Origin: Glycomyces sp. NRRL B-16210
GTDB lineage: Bacteria > Actinomycetota > Actinomycetes > Mycobacteriales > Micromonosporaceae
DNA: 35,279 nucleotides
NCBI RefSeq assembly: GCF_000719515.1
Contig: NZ_JOGR01000018.1
Location: 1 to 35,279, forward strand
Direction: 5' to 3'
Both the position numbers and the translations under genes were made by a program. This document shows positions 23,283 to 31,069 of this stretch, in pieces; positions within the stretch are counted from its first letter, which is position 1; each line of letters opens with the position of its first letter. The notes below the pieces were generated by a model. The model saw nothing but the letters and a program-made list of their open reading frames with translations, ran no database searches and was not told where the DNA came from.

Positions 23283-23312
23283 AGTCTAGAGAGCGCTTGC
23301 CTAGAATGTCAA
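23283..23312 (-). promoter_or_regulatory. PL9 promoter with LacI-type operator
   Basis: On the minus strand TTGACA (23307-23312), an 18-base spacer and TAGACT (23283-23288). The spacer carries the AGCGCT core of a LacI-type operator (23292-23297), framed by the inverted repeat TCTAG (23285-23289) / CTAGA (23301-23305). A repressor bound here would block transcription. Confidence 0.78.
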
Positions 23313-23362
23313 GGTCGTCGATATGTCGATCGAGCTGGCGACCCGGTTTCGCGCGCCCGGCC

Positions 23363-24310
23363 TCAGGCGCGGCCGCCGCGGAAGGCCGGCGCCAGGTCGG
23401 GATCGGGCAGGTAGTCGAAGTGCTCGTCGCGGTCGCAGCGCAGCCAGCCCTCGCGCACGTGGAGGCGCGCGACCTGGACGGTGGAGCGGCGTCCGCCGCC
23501 AGGATGCGTGAAGTAGTAGAGGAAGGCCTCGTCGGGGCCTTGGGTTAGGGCCATGGCGTGGTGGCCGAGCGCCTCGTCGAAGGCGCGCCTGCCGGGACCG
23601 GCCAAAAGCGGGATCGGTTGGCGGTGCCAGCGTTCGAGGTCGGTGGAGCGGTGGACGAGGAGCCCCGACCACCCGTCGGTCACCATCCAGTGGACGCCGC
23701 CGAGCGTGAACACGGTGGGGCCCTCCTGTGCCTGGTCGGTCACTGCCGGACCGCAAGGGGCCCAGGCGTACAGGTCCTCCGAGTCCGCGGCGTAGACGTG
23801 GCTGCCGCGCCTTTCGTCTTTGAACCACATGCGCCACTTGCCGTCCGGGAGGCGGTGCACGGTGGCGTCGATGGCGCGCTCGGAGTCGAGGTCGAGTGTG
23901 GACTGATATGTCCAGGCGTCGAGGTCCTCCGAGGTGTAGTGCCGGATCTCGGCGGGGCCGGTCCAGTCCTCGCGCACCCCTTCGAGATAGGTGACGTACA
24001 TGTGCCAGGTGCCGTCGTGGCGCAGGATCTCCGGGGCCCACCAGGTGTTGCCCGAGGCGCAGTCGGGGCCGGCCTGGGTGCCGACGTACGTCCATTCGCG
24101 ACCGTCGGGGCTCGTGGCGTGGCCGATGTCGGTCCCGTGGACCCAGGCGACCCCGGCGTCGGGCTGGTTGGCGCGGCGCTGGGTGTAGAAGAGGTGCCAG
24201 AGCCCCGAGTCCGGGTCGAAGACCACGGTCGGGTCGGTGGGCCCGTCGAAGACCGGGTCGGTGAACAGCGGGGCGGGGGCGCTTCGCGGGCTCGGGTTCG
24301 GACCGGTCAT
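23363..24310 (-). CDS. cytoplasmic GH43-like glycosidase
   Basis: 315 aa, no signal peptide. It is a five-bladed propeller of clan GH-F/J type with the three acidic positions: Asp26 (GPTDPTVVF), Asp148 (RAIDATVH) and Glu196 (QEGPTVF). NTWWAPEILRHDGTWHMYVTY and KWRMWFKDE are typical of GH43 and related families. It probably removes sugars from short oligosaccharides taken into the cell, downstream of the secreted PL9 and arabinanase; the substrate is unknown. It lies 272 bases upstream of the PL9 gene on the same strand and both have LacI-type operators, so they form a regulated pectin-use pair. GH117 or GH32-like annotation is a possible alternative. Confidence 0.85.
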   Translation of the reverse strand: MTGPNPSPRSAPAPLFTDPVFDGPTDPTVVFDPDSGLWHLFYTQRRANQPDAGVAWVHGTDIGHATSPDGREWTYVGTQAGPDCASGNTWWAPEILRHDGTWHMYVTYLEGVREDWTGPAEIRHYTSEDLDAWTYQSTLDLDSERAIDATVHRLPDGKWRMWFKDERRGSHVYAADSEDLYAWAPCGPAVTDQAQEGPTVFTLGGVHWMVTDGWSGLLVHRSTDLERWHRQPIPLLAGPGRRAFDEALGHHAMALTQGPDEAFLYYFTHPGGGRRSTVQVARLHVREGWLRCDRDEHFDYLPDPDLAPAFRGGRA

Positions 24311-24367
24311 GGTTCCTCCAAGGGGAATTCGGCGGCCGAGGGTGGCCGGGCCCGGTGGGGTGCTTGA

Positions 24368-24396
24368 AATCTAGCGTCGGAAAACGTTTGCCGCAA
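24368..24396 (-). promoter_or_regulatory. GH43-like gene promoter with LacI-type operator
   Basis: On the minus strand TTGCGG (24391-24396), a 17-base spacer and TAGATT (24368-24373). The 14-base near-palindrome GGAAAACGTTTGCC (24379-24392, 6 of 7 pairs, CG centre) overlaps the -35 and spacer, a textbook LacI-family operator. Confidence 0.8.
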
Positions 24397-24616
24397 CCAT
24401 CATCCCACTACCCCCGGCCGGGCCGCAGGCACGGCCCCGCCTCGGTCCCACCTCGACTCCGGCCCGGTTCGCACCGGCCCGATCCCGCACCGCTGCCGAG
24501 GGGATGGCACAGGAGCCGGTTGCGTCTTGTGCCCGTCCGCGGCTTCGGTACCCCTCCTGCCCGTGCGCGAGCATTCAGCCGGTCTTCCCGAAGCGCCCGA
24601 ATACCCCGCGCTCCGG

Positions 24617-24622
24617 TACCGT
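24617..24622 (+). promoter_or_regulatory. -10 box for leaderless pxpABC transcript
   Basis: TACCGT exactly 7 bases before the pxpA ATG. There is no Shine-Dalgarno sequence and no convincing -35. Confidence 0.45.
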
Positions 24623-24629
24623 TGGACGC

Positions 24630-25373
24630 ATGGACCTCAACGCGGATCTGGGGGAGGGTTTCGGCCGCTGGGAGCTCACCGACGACGCCGCGCTGCTGCG
24701 CATCGTCACGAGCGCCAATGTCGCGTGCGGTTTCCACGCCGGGGACCCGGTCACCCTGCGCCGGGTGTGCGCCCTGGCCGCCGAGTCGGGGGTGCGGATC
24801 GGCGCCCAGGTGTCCTATCGCGACCTTCCGGGCTTCGGCCGGCGCGAGATCGACGTCCCCCCAGAGGAACTGGCCGCCGAGGTCGCCTACCAGATCGGGG
24901 CCCTCAGGGTCTTCGCGGAGGCCGCCGGGTCGGCTGTGTCGTACGTCAAACCCCATGGGGCCCTGTACCACCGGGCCGGTCGCGATCCGGTGCAGGCCGC
25001 GGCCGTGGTCGAGGGCGCGCGCCTGGCGGGCGTCGCGACCGTGCTCACCCAGCTCGGCAGCGAGCTCGACCGGACCGCCGCGCGGGCCGGGATGCGGGTC
25101 GTGGGCGAGGCCTTCGCCGACAGGGCGTACCTGGGCAACGGGCGCCTGGTCGCCCGCGGCCTCCCCGGGGCCCTGCTCGAACCGGCCGCGGCCGTGGCGC
25201 AGGCGCTCGACCTGGCGGTCGACGGCGCGGTGACGGCCATCGACGGCACGCGCACTCCGATTGCGGCGGCATCGATCTGCGTGCACGGCGACGGCCCCGA
25301 CGCGGTCGCGGTGGCCGCATCCATCCGGGCTACATTGGACGAACGAGGCATCGACGTGGAGGCTTTCTCGTGA
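24630..25373 (+). CDS. pxpA: 5-oxoprolinase subunit A (LamB/YcsF family)
   Basis: 247 aa. The start is the ATG at 24630: MDLNADLGEGFGRW is the family's invariant beginning. Other motifs are ANVACGFHAGDP, GAQVSYRDLPGFGRR, VKPHGALYH and the C-terminal SICVHGDGPDAVAVA. With PxpB and PxpC it forms the ATP-dependent 5-oxoprolinase of prokaryotes, which opens 5-oxoproline (a damaged, cyclised glutamine/glutamate) to glutamate in the cytoplasm. It leads the operon pxpA-pxpB-pxpC, overlapping pxpB by 4 bases, and is probably expressed from a leaderless mRNA. Confidence 0.95.
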   Translation: MDLNADLGEGFGRWELTDDAALLRIVTSANVACGFHAGDPVTLRRVCALAAESGVRIGAQVSYRDLPGFGRREIDVPPEELAAEVAYQIGALRVFAEAAGSAVSYVKPHGALYHRAGRDPVQAAAVVEGARLAGVATVLTQLGSELDRTAARAGMRVVGEAFADRAYLGNGRLVARGLPGALLEPAAAVAQALDLAVDGAVTAIDGTRTPIAAASICVHGDGPDAVAVAASIRATLDERGIDVEAFS

Positions 25374-26020
25374 GCACCGGAAGAACCACCGCCCCTCGGC
25401 TGAGGCCGCTCCCGGCCGGGCCGCGGGGCATCCTGATCGACTGCGGCACAACGGCCGCGGCGCGCGCCTGTTATCGCTCGCTCCAGAACCGGCGCATGTC
25501 CGGGCTGCTGGAGGCCGAGGCGCTGGTCCCGGGTGCGACGACCGTGCTCGTCGACGGGGTCGACGAGCCCGAGCTGCTGGCGGCTGAGCTGCCCCACTGG
25601 CCGATGAACGAGGAGCCCGAGGCCTCGGGCGAGTGCGTCGAGATCCCGGTCTGCTACGACGGTCCGGACCTGGAGGCGGTGGCCGCGATGTGGGGCGTGC
25701 CAGTCGACGACGTGGCCGACGTCCACTCGGGCATCGAGTACGAGGCGGCGTTCTGCGGGTTCTCCCCCGGGTTCGCGTATCTCGAAGGGCTGCCCGAGCG
25801 GCTGCGGGTGCCGCGGCGGGAGAACCCGAGGACGGCCGTCCCGGCCGGGTCGGTGGCGGTCGCGGGCCCCTACACGGGGGTGTATCCGCGTTCGAGTCCC
25901 GGTGGGTGGCAACTGATCGCGACGATGACGAACCCGGGGCGGCTGTGGAACGAGCACCGCGAGCCGGCGGCGCTGCTGGTGCCGGGCACGCGGGTGCGGT
26001 TCGCGGCGGTGCGGGTATGA
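25370..26020 (+). CDS. pxpB: 5-oxoprolinase subunit B (KipI family)
   Basis: 216 aa from the GTG at 25370, which overlaps the pxpA stop as GTGA; the longer upstream frame belongs to pxpA's strand in another frame and is not coding. The family motifs EIPVCYDGPDLE, HSGIEYEAAFCGFSPGFAYLEG, VPRRENPRTAVPAGSVAVAG and GVYPRSSPGGWQLIA are complete. The KipI name comes from the Bacillus kinase inhibitor, but in this operon the 5-oxoprolinase role is the better supported one. It overlaps pxpC by 4 bases, so all three subunits are translationally coupled. Confidence 0.95.
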   Translation: MSTGRTTAPRLRPLPAGPRGILIDCGTTAAARACYRSLQNRRMSGLLEAEALVPGATTVLVDGVDEPELLAAELPHWPMNEEPEASGECVEIPVCYDGPDLEAVAAMWGVPVDDVADVHSGIEYEAAFCGFSPGFAYLEGLPERLRVPRRENPRTAVPAGSVAVAGPYTGVYPRSSPGGWQLIATMTNPGRLWNEHREPAALLVPGTRVRFAAVRV

Positions 26021-26907
26021 GCGCCGTCGAGATCCTGCGCGCGGGCGTGCTGACGACCTGCCAGGACGCGGGGCGGCCCGGCTGGGGGCACCTGGCGGTG
26101 CCGCCTTCGGGCGCGGCCGACCTGCCGTCGTGGCGGTTGGCGAACCAGTTGGCGGGCAACCCGACCGGGGCGTGCGCGCTGGAGACGACGTTGAACGGCT
26201 GCACGGTGCGGACGCACCGGGACGTGACCGTGGTGGTGGGCGGGGCGCCGTGCCCGGTCACGGTGGACGGGCGCCCGGAGGCGTGGGGGCAGCCGGTGAA
26301 GCTCAAGGCCGGGTCGGTGCTGGACGCGGGGCCCGCGGAGGTCGGGGTGCGGTCGTACCTGGCGTTCTCCGGTGGGCTGCATCCGAAGTCGAGCCTGGGA
26401 TCGCATTCGACGTGCCTGCTCTCGGGGCTCGGGCCGGACCCGCTGCGGGTCGGCGACACGATCCCGCTGGGGCCGAGCCTGGCGCATCCGCCGCTGCCGA
26501 CGCAGTGGCCGGCGCCGTGGGCCGGGGTGAGCCCGGAGCTGGTATTGAAGCTCCATTTGGGACCGAGACTGGAGTGGTTCCGGCCCGATGCGGCGGCCGA
26601 GCTGGCGCGCGGGGTGTGGACGGTGTCGGAGCATTCGAACCGGATCGGCCTGCGGCTGGAGGGCCCACCGTTGCGGCGGGTCGACCCGGCGGCGGAGCTG
26701 CCGAGCGAGGGGATCGCGTCGGGGTCGCTGCAAGTGCCGCCGGACGGGCAGCCGATCCTGTTCGGCGCCGACCACCCGACGACAGGCGGCTACCCGGTGA
26801 TCGGCGTGGTCGGCCCGCAAGCCCAGGCCGCCGCGGCGCAGGCCCGCCCGGGAACGAAGATCAGATTCGCCCCGATCCCGATCCCACAATGGAGCAGAAG
26901 CGCCTGA
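26017..26907 (+). CDS. pxpC: 5-oxoprolinase subunit C (KipA family)
   Basis: 296 aa. The ATG at 26017 overlaps the pxpB stop (ATGA). Motifs typical of the family are present: GVLTTCQDAGRPGWGHLAVPPSGAAD, YLAFSGGL, SSLGSHST, WTVSEHSNRIGLRLEG and ILFGADHPTTGGYPVIGVV. It is the biotin-dependent-carboxylase-like large subunit that works with PxpA and PxpB. The last 10 bases of the gene already belong to the first unit of the 31-bp tandem repeat that follows, an unusual boundary. Confidence 0.95.
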   Translation: MSAVEILRAGVLTTCQDAGRPGWGHLAVPPSGAADLPSWRLANQLAGNPTGACALETTLNGCTVRTHRDVTVVVGGAPCPVTVDGRPEAWGQPVKLKAGSVLDAGPAEVGVRSYLAFSGGLHPKSSLGSHSTCLLSGLGPDPLRVGDTIPLGPSLAHPPLPTQWPAPWAGVSPELVLKLHLGPRLEWFRPDAAAELARGVWTVSEHSNRIGLRLEGPPLRRVDPAAELPSEGIASGSLQVPPDGQPILFGADHPTTGGYPVIGVVGPQAQAAAAQARPGTKIRFAPIPIPQWSRSA

Positions 26908-27081
26908 CGGAAGCGAGACTCGCGCCAGGCGCTTCTTACGGGAGCGTGACTCACCTCGGGCGCCTCTGGCGGGAGCACGCCCCGCCTCAAGCGCCTCACT
27001 CGTGAGCACGACTCGCGCCAGGCGCTTCTAACGGAAGCGCTCCTCACCTCAGGCGCTTCTAACGGGAGCACGCCTCGCCTC
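26898..27081 (+). repeat. six tandem copies of a 31-bp repeat after pxpC
   Basis: Units start at 26898 (29 bases), 26927, 26958, 26989, 27020 and 27051. The consensus begins AGGCGCTTCTAACGGGAGC and ends CTC. Copies 5 and 6 are closest; earlier copies are diverged. Copy 5 folds as GCGCTT / AAGCGC around a 7-base loop (27022-27040). The array may replace a conventional terminator for the pxp operon. Confidence 0.92.
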
Positions 27082-27340
27082 GCGTCCCCCGATCAAGTGA
27101 ACTCCGAGCGCGAGGAGCCCCGAACGGGCTCCCGGCGGCCGATTTCTGTCGGACCCTCCGGCAATGATCGGGCGAGACTTCCTTCCCCTCTCGGGAGGGT
27201 GGGGGTTAGGGACGGCCTCCTCCTCAAGGTTCAAAAAGCCGCACCCGCAGGCGCACCCCGGGCCGTTCGACACGGCGTGAAAGCCGGGGAGGAGTACGGC
27301 ATGAAAGCCAGGAAGGAGCTGCCGCGCCTACACGCGCGCC
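27082..27340. other. intergenic region after the 31-bp repeats
   Basis: No gene seen. It includes a weak hairpin (CCCTC / GAGGG near 27187-27200) and a two-copy direct repeat GGCGTGAAAGCC / GGCATGAAAGCC spaced by 27 bases (about 27274-27312), each followed by a purine-rich GGAGGAG or GGAAGGAG run. The terminator of the convergent PLP-enzyme gene should be here but is not clear. Confidence 0.45.
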
Positions 27341-28507
27341 CTAGGCCTCCAGCGGCGCCAGCGCTTGGGCGAAGTCCGCCACCAGGTCCTCGGTCGCCTC
27401 GATGCCGCACGAGAAGCGCACCAGGTCCTCGTCGATGCCCTCCGCGGCGCGCTCGGCCGGGCTCATGCCCGCGTGGCTCGTGACCGCCGGGCGCGTCACC
27501 AGCGACTCGACCCCGCCGAGGCTCGGCGCGGTGTACGGCAGCTCGAGTCCCTTGATGAGCGCGTCCGCCGCGGCCACGCCGCCCACCGGCCGGAACGACA
27601 GCACCGAGCCGAACCCGTCGAACAGCTCGGCCGCCCGCGCGTGTTCGGGGTGCGACGCCAGGCCCGGATAGTTGACCTGCGCGATCCCCTGGTGCCCCTC
27701 CAGGAACCGCGCCACTCCCAGCGCGTTCGCGTTCTGCTGCCGCACCCGCAGCGCGAGCGTCTTGAGGCCGCGCGCGAGCAGGAATCCCGCGTGCGGGTCG
27801 AGGCTGGCGCCGTAAAGATTGAGCACCGACCGGACGCGGGCGAGGCGTTCGGCGCTTCCGGTGACGACCCCGGCGACGATGTCGGAGTGGCCGTTCAGCG
27901 CTTTGGTCGCCGAGTGGCACACCAGGTCGAACCCGACCGAGTGGGGCCGGAACACCACCGGCGTGGCGAAGGTGTTGTCGATGATGCTGGTGAGGCCGTG
28001 CTCGCGGCTGAACGCCGCGATCGCCCGGAGGTCGCCGACCCGCACGAGCGGGTTGCTGATGGTCTCGACCACGAACGCCTTCGTCTCGGGCCGCAGGGCC
28101 GCGGCCCAGGCCTCTGGGTCGGCCGGGTCGACGAAGTCGACCTCCCAGCCCAGGCGCGGGGCCTGCCCGGTGAGGAAGTGGTGGGTGCCGCCGTAGAAGG
28201 CGCCGGCGGCGATGACGTGGTCGCCCGCCTGGAGGGTGGCGAGCAGCGCGGTGGTGATCGCGGCCATGCCCGAGGCGGTGGCGATGGCGGCCTCGGCGCC
28301 TTCGAGCAGGGCGAGCTTGTCGTGGAGGTAGTCCTGGCTCGGGTTGGAGTTGAGGCGGATGTACTGGATCTCGTCGTACGTCTCGCCGGGCCGGGTCTCG
28401 AAGACGGTGCCCTGGTAGACCGGGTGGACGACGGAGCCGTGGTGGGCGGGGCGGGGTTCGCCGCCGTGGACGGCCAGGGTCTCGAATCGGGTCTGCGCTT
28501 CGCTCAT
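27341..28507 (-). CDS. Cys/Met-metabolism PLP enzyme (cystathionine gamma-synthase/lyase-like)
   Basis: 388 aa from the ATG at 28507. The Schiff-base lysine is Lys202 in CHSATKALNGHSD; Asp178 (IIDNTFATP) should contact the pyridinium nitrogen. ALLEGAEAAIATASGMAAI and PGLASHPEHARA are typical of the family. The substrate-side block is QYIRLNSNPS, whereas most members read Y-S-R-x-x-N-P-T, so the exact reaction (cystathionine gamma-synthase, gamma-lyase or methionine gamma-lyase) is open. It acts in the cytoplasm in transsulfuration or methionine biosynthesis. The promoter places the transcription start at the ATG (leaderless). It is the only other sulfur-amino-acid gene in the window beside cysA/sseC. 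Confidence 0.88.
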   Translation of the reverse strand: MSEAQTRFETLAVHGGEPRPAHHGSVVHPVYQGTVFETRPGETYDEIQYIRLNSNPSQDYLHDKLALLEGAEAAIATASGMAAITTALLATLQAGDHVIAAGAFYGGTHHFLTGQAPRLGWEVDFVDPADPEAWAAALRPETKAFVVETISNPLVRVGDLRAIAAFSREHGLTSIIDNTFATPVVFRPHSVGFDLVCHSATKALNGHSDIVAGVVTGSAERLARVRSVLNLYGASLDPHAGFLLARGLKTLALRVRQQNANALGVARFLEGHQGIAQVNYPGLASHPEHARAAELFDGFGSVLSFRPVGGVAAADALIKGLELPYTAPSLGGVESLVTRPAVTSHAGMSPAERAAEGIDEDLVRFSCGIEATEDLVADFAQALAPLEA

Positions 28508-28514
28508 GTGCTCG

Positions 28515-28543
28515 ACGATACGGTCGGTCCGGTGCGGCCGCAA
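28515..28543 (-). promoter_or_regulatory. leaderless promoter of the PLP-enzyme gene
   Basis: On the minus strand TTGCGG (28538-28543), a 17-base spacer and TATCGT (28515-28520), then 7 bases to the ATG at 28507. It has the same -35 as the GH43-like promoter. Confidence 0.65.
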
Positions 28544-28598
28544 CGGTCATGCGACTGGGGTCGGCGGGCCGCCCGGCCGCGCCCCGATCAGTCGCTAA

Positions 28599-28997
28599 TC
28601 AGTCGCCGATGAGGCGGGCGAGCAGCCTGCGTTCGCCGGGCCAGGCCTCGTAGAGGACTTCGCGGGGGACGCTGCGGGCGGCGTAGCGCAGGGCGAGCGC
28701 GACGACGACGATGTCGTCGAGCGGTCCGATGACGGGCAGGAATTCGGGGATGAGATCGATCGGGCTGGCGAGGTAGACGGCGGCGGCCACGATCGCGGCT
28801 TTGGCGCGCCGGGGCACCGCGGGGTGGCGTCGCAGGCGCCGGGCGCAGGTGACGCAGTCGGGGATGAACGCGGCGAGGTCGCGCAGGAGGCCCGGCGGCA
28901 GCCGCCGGGCGAGGAGGGCGAGCAGCGCCCAGGTCGCGGCGACGAGGACGGCGGCGAGGGCGAGGCCTCCGGCCCAGGCGAGCACGGTCGCCGTCAC
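28599..28997 (-). CDS. YkvA / DUF1232 membrane protein
   Basis: 132 aa from the GTG at 28997, which overlaps the stop of the CopD-CtaG gene as GTGA. An N-terminal membrane helix (ATVLAWAGGLALAAVLVAATWALLALLA) is followed by a basic segment with two Cys (DCVTCARRL) and the DUF1232 signature YLASPIDLIPEFLPVIGPLDDIVVVALALRY. YkvA-family proteins have no established function. The coupling with a CopD-CtaG fusion suggests co-production with that copper/oxidase assembly membrane protein, but this is inference. The frame is open upstream far into the neighbour's antisense frame; that extension is not coding. Confidence 0.88.
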   Translation of the reverse strand: MTATVLAWAGGLALAAVLVAATWALLALLARRLPPGLLRDLAAFIPDCVTCARRLRRHPAVPRRAKAAIVAAAVYLASPIDLIPEFLPVIGPLDDIVVVALALRYAARSVPREVLYEAWPGERRLLARLIGD

Positions 28998-31069
28998 CGC
29001 CGTTCCTGGTCGAGGCTGGCCAGGTAGGCGTTGTAGACCTCGTGGGGGTCGTCCTCGGGGTGCCCGGTGGCGCTCGCGCGTTCGGCCATCCGGTCGAGGC
29101 GCCGCCCCTCGCGCTCCTCCGAGCGCGCCCATTGGGCGATGAGCACGCCGATGATGATGAGGCTCGGGATCTCGCCGAAGGCCCACGCGATGCCGCCGCC
29201 GGCGCGCTGGTCGGCCAGCAGGTCGGCGACCCAGGGCATCGCGAGCTGCGTGTACCAGTCCTCGGCGATGAGCCCGGTGCCCATCATGAGGGTGAGCCCG
29301 AAGATCGCGTGGAAGACGATCGTCACGAAGTACAGGAGCACCTTCGCCGGGTAGGTGAGCGGCCGCGGCTTCGGGTCGGGCCCGATGACCACCCAGAAGA
29401 ACAGGCACCCGGCCGCGAGGAAGTGCGCGGTCATGAACAGGTGCCCGAAGTGCGAGCGCATCGCCCACTCGAACATGCCCGTGAAGTACATGACGTACAG
29501 GCTCGTGAGGTAGATGAACAGGGTGACGAGCGGGCGCGAGATGAACCGCGACCAGCGGCTGTGGATGAGGGCGAGCAGCCACTCGCGCGGGCCCCCGGCG
29601 CGGTCGGGCCGCAGCGCCCGCAGCGCGAGGGTCGTCGGCGCGGCCAGGACCAGGAGGATCGGCGCGAGCATGTTCAGCGCCATGTGCTGGACCATGTGGG
29701 CGCTGAACAGCACCATCCCGTACTTGCCGAGCCCGGTCGAGGTGGTCAGGACGATCACGGCCCACCCGCCGATCCACAGCGCGGTCCGGTACCAGGGCCA
29801 GGCGTCGCCGCGGCGGCGCAGCCGGGCCACGCCCGCGACGTAGAAGCCGACGAGTGTCACGGCGGCGGCGCACAGCAGCACCGAGGGGTACCAGTCGAGC
29901 ACGATCGTCGTGAACGACATCGGGCCCGGCGTCGGGAAGCCGAGCAGCGCGGTGTTCGGGTCGGGCAGGGCCTCGGTCGGCGGCGGGGTGACCGACAGGG
30001 ACGAGGCGAGGCCGAACGCGACGGCCATGAGCGTCAGCTCGACCGCGGCGAGCCGGTTGAACGCCCTGCGGTCCCCGGCCTCGACCTCGGGGAGGGTGCG
30101 GCGGCGGTGGACCCAGCCGAGGACCCCGCCGACGGCGAGGACCGCGATCTTGACCAGCGCGATCCGCCCGTAGGCCGATTCCCACAGGTCGCTGACGGCG
30201 ACGTTGGCGCCGAACACGATGAGTCCCGAGATCCCGATCGCGGGGTAGGCGAGGGCCGCGGCGAACGAGTACCGGCGCGCGGCCACGGCCGGGTCGCGGC
30301 GGGCGATGAACAGGGCGAGCAGTCCTCCGGCCCAGAACGCGGCGGCGAGCACGTGGATGAGCAGGCCGTCGACGGCGATCTGGTGGTTGCCGTTGGAGGC
30401 GGAGTGGCCGGTGAAGATCGGCGGGACGGCCGCGGCCACGGCGAGCGCGGCGGCGCAGGCCGCTCCGGGGATCGTGAAGGCGCGGGCGGCGACGACCGCG
30501 GCCGCCAGCGCGAGGAGCGCGGTGAGCGCGAGGGATTGTCCCTGCTCGGACTGGGTGGCGTACGACCACAGGCCCGGTGCGGTGACCTCGGAGAGCGGGC
30601 GGACGAACGTGTCGGCGAAGTCGACCGGGAGGCTCGCGAGCGCGACCAGGGCCCAGAGTCCGGCGGCGGCGGCGCCGATGCGCAGCCACCGCCATGACTG
30701 GGCGGCGAGGCGCGCGCGGTCGCCGGTGCGGCCGGGCAGGAAGCAGGCCGCGGCGATCGTGCAGCCGACGGCGGCGAGCATCGCGAGGTCGTAGGCGTAT
30801 TTGAGGAGTCCGGAGGCCCAGGTGACGAGCGGGTCGGGGGTGGCGAGGCCGGGGAGGGCGGGGATGTCGACCGCGCCGCCGAGGTCGAGTGCGGCGATGG
30901 CGGCGACGAGTCCGGCGACGGCGGCCAGGGCGAGTGCGAGGGCCTTGGTTCCGCGCCGTCCCCGGTCCGTGCCCCGCCGCGGCCCGCTTCGGGACCCCAC
31001 GCGCGCGCCGGGTATGGTAGCGGCGGTGTTTTCGCTGGTCTCGGTCGATGCGGTCACGTAGCCCAGCAT
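28994..31069 (-). CDS. CopD-CtaG fusion (copper transport / cytochrome c oxidase assembly)
   Basis: 691 aa; start ATG 31069 or GTG 31057 (CATGCT lies 7 bases before the latter). N-terminal half (about 30-390): multi-span CopD copper-resistance domain with the conserved FTGHSASNGNHQIAVDGLLIHVLAAAFWAGGL. C-terminal half (about 400-655): caa3-type CtaG with YPSVLLCAAAVTLVGFY, SAHMVQHMALNMLAPILLVLAAP and MTAHFLAAGCLFFW and several His for metal binding. The fusion is a known actinobacterial architecture (mycobacteria have one). It is expected to move copper across the membrane to the CuA/CuB sites of cytochrome oxidase. It overlaps the YkvA gene, with which it forms an operon. Confidence 0.93.
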   Translation of the reverse strand: MLGYVTASTETSENTAATIPGARVGSRSGPRRGTDRGRRGTKALALALAAVAGLVAAIAALDLGGAVDIPALPGLATPDPLVTWASGLLKYAYDLAMLAAVGCTIAAACFLPGRTGDRARLAAQSWRWLRIGAAAAGLWALVALASLPVDFADTFVRPLSEVTAPGLWSYATQSEQGQSLALTALLALAAAVVAARAFTIPGAACAAALAVAAAVPPIFTGHSASNGNHQIAVDGLLIHVLAAAFWAGGLLALFIARRDPAVAARRYSFAAALAYPAIGISGLIVFGANVAVSDLWESAYGRIALVKIAVLAVGGVLGWVHRRRTLPEVEAGDRRAFNRLAAVELTLMAVAFGLASSLSVTPPPTEALPDPNTALLGFPTPGPMSFTTIVLDWYPSVLLCAAAVTLVGFYVAGVARLRRRGDAWPWYRTALWIGGWAVIVLTTSTGLGKYGMVLFSAHMVQHMALNMLAPILLVLAAPTTLALRALRPDRAGGPREWLLALIHSRWSRFISRPLVTLFIYLTSLYVMYFTGMFEWAMRSHFGHLFMTAHFLAAGCLFFWVVIGPDPKPRPLTYPAKVLLYFVTIVFHAIFGLTLMMGTGLIAEDWYTQLAMPWVADLLADQRAGGGIAWAFGEIPSLIIIGVLIAQWARSEEREGRRLDRMAERASATGHPEDDPHEVYNAYLASLDQERR

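Larger units (their letters stand above)
24311..24629. other. divergent region between the GH43-like gene and pxpA
   Basis: No gene seen. It holds the GH43-like promoter and operator, a GGCACA / TGTGCC inverted repeat (about 24507-24532) of unknown role, and the leaderless -10 of pxpA. Confidence 0.5.

Noticed and set aside
23002..23548. Small plus-strand frames between PL9 and GH43-like genes
   Set aside because: No ribosome binding sites, no family likeness, and they lie across the PL9 promoter.
26790..27071. Minus-strand repeat protein over the 31-bp array
   Set aside because: 31 is not divisible by 3; the apparent peptide repetition comes from the DNA repeat and overlaps pxpC antisense.
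28998..30695. Long frame joining the YkvA gene to sequence antisense-frame over CopD-CtaG
   Set aside because: Arg/Pro-rich shadow of the CopD-CtaG gene; GTG 28997 overlapping its stop is the natural start.
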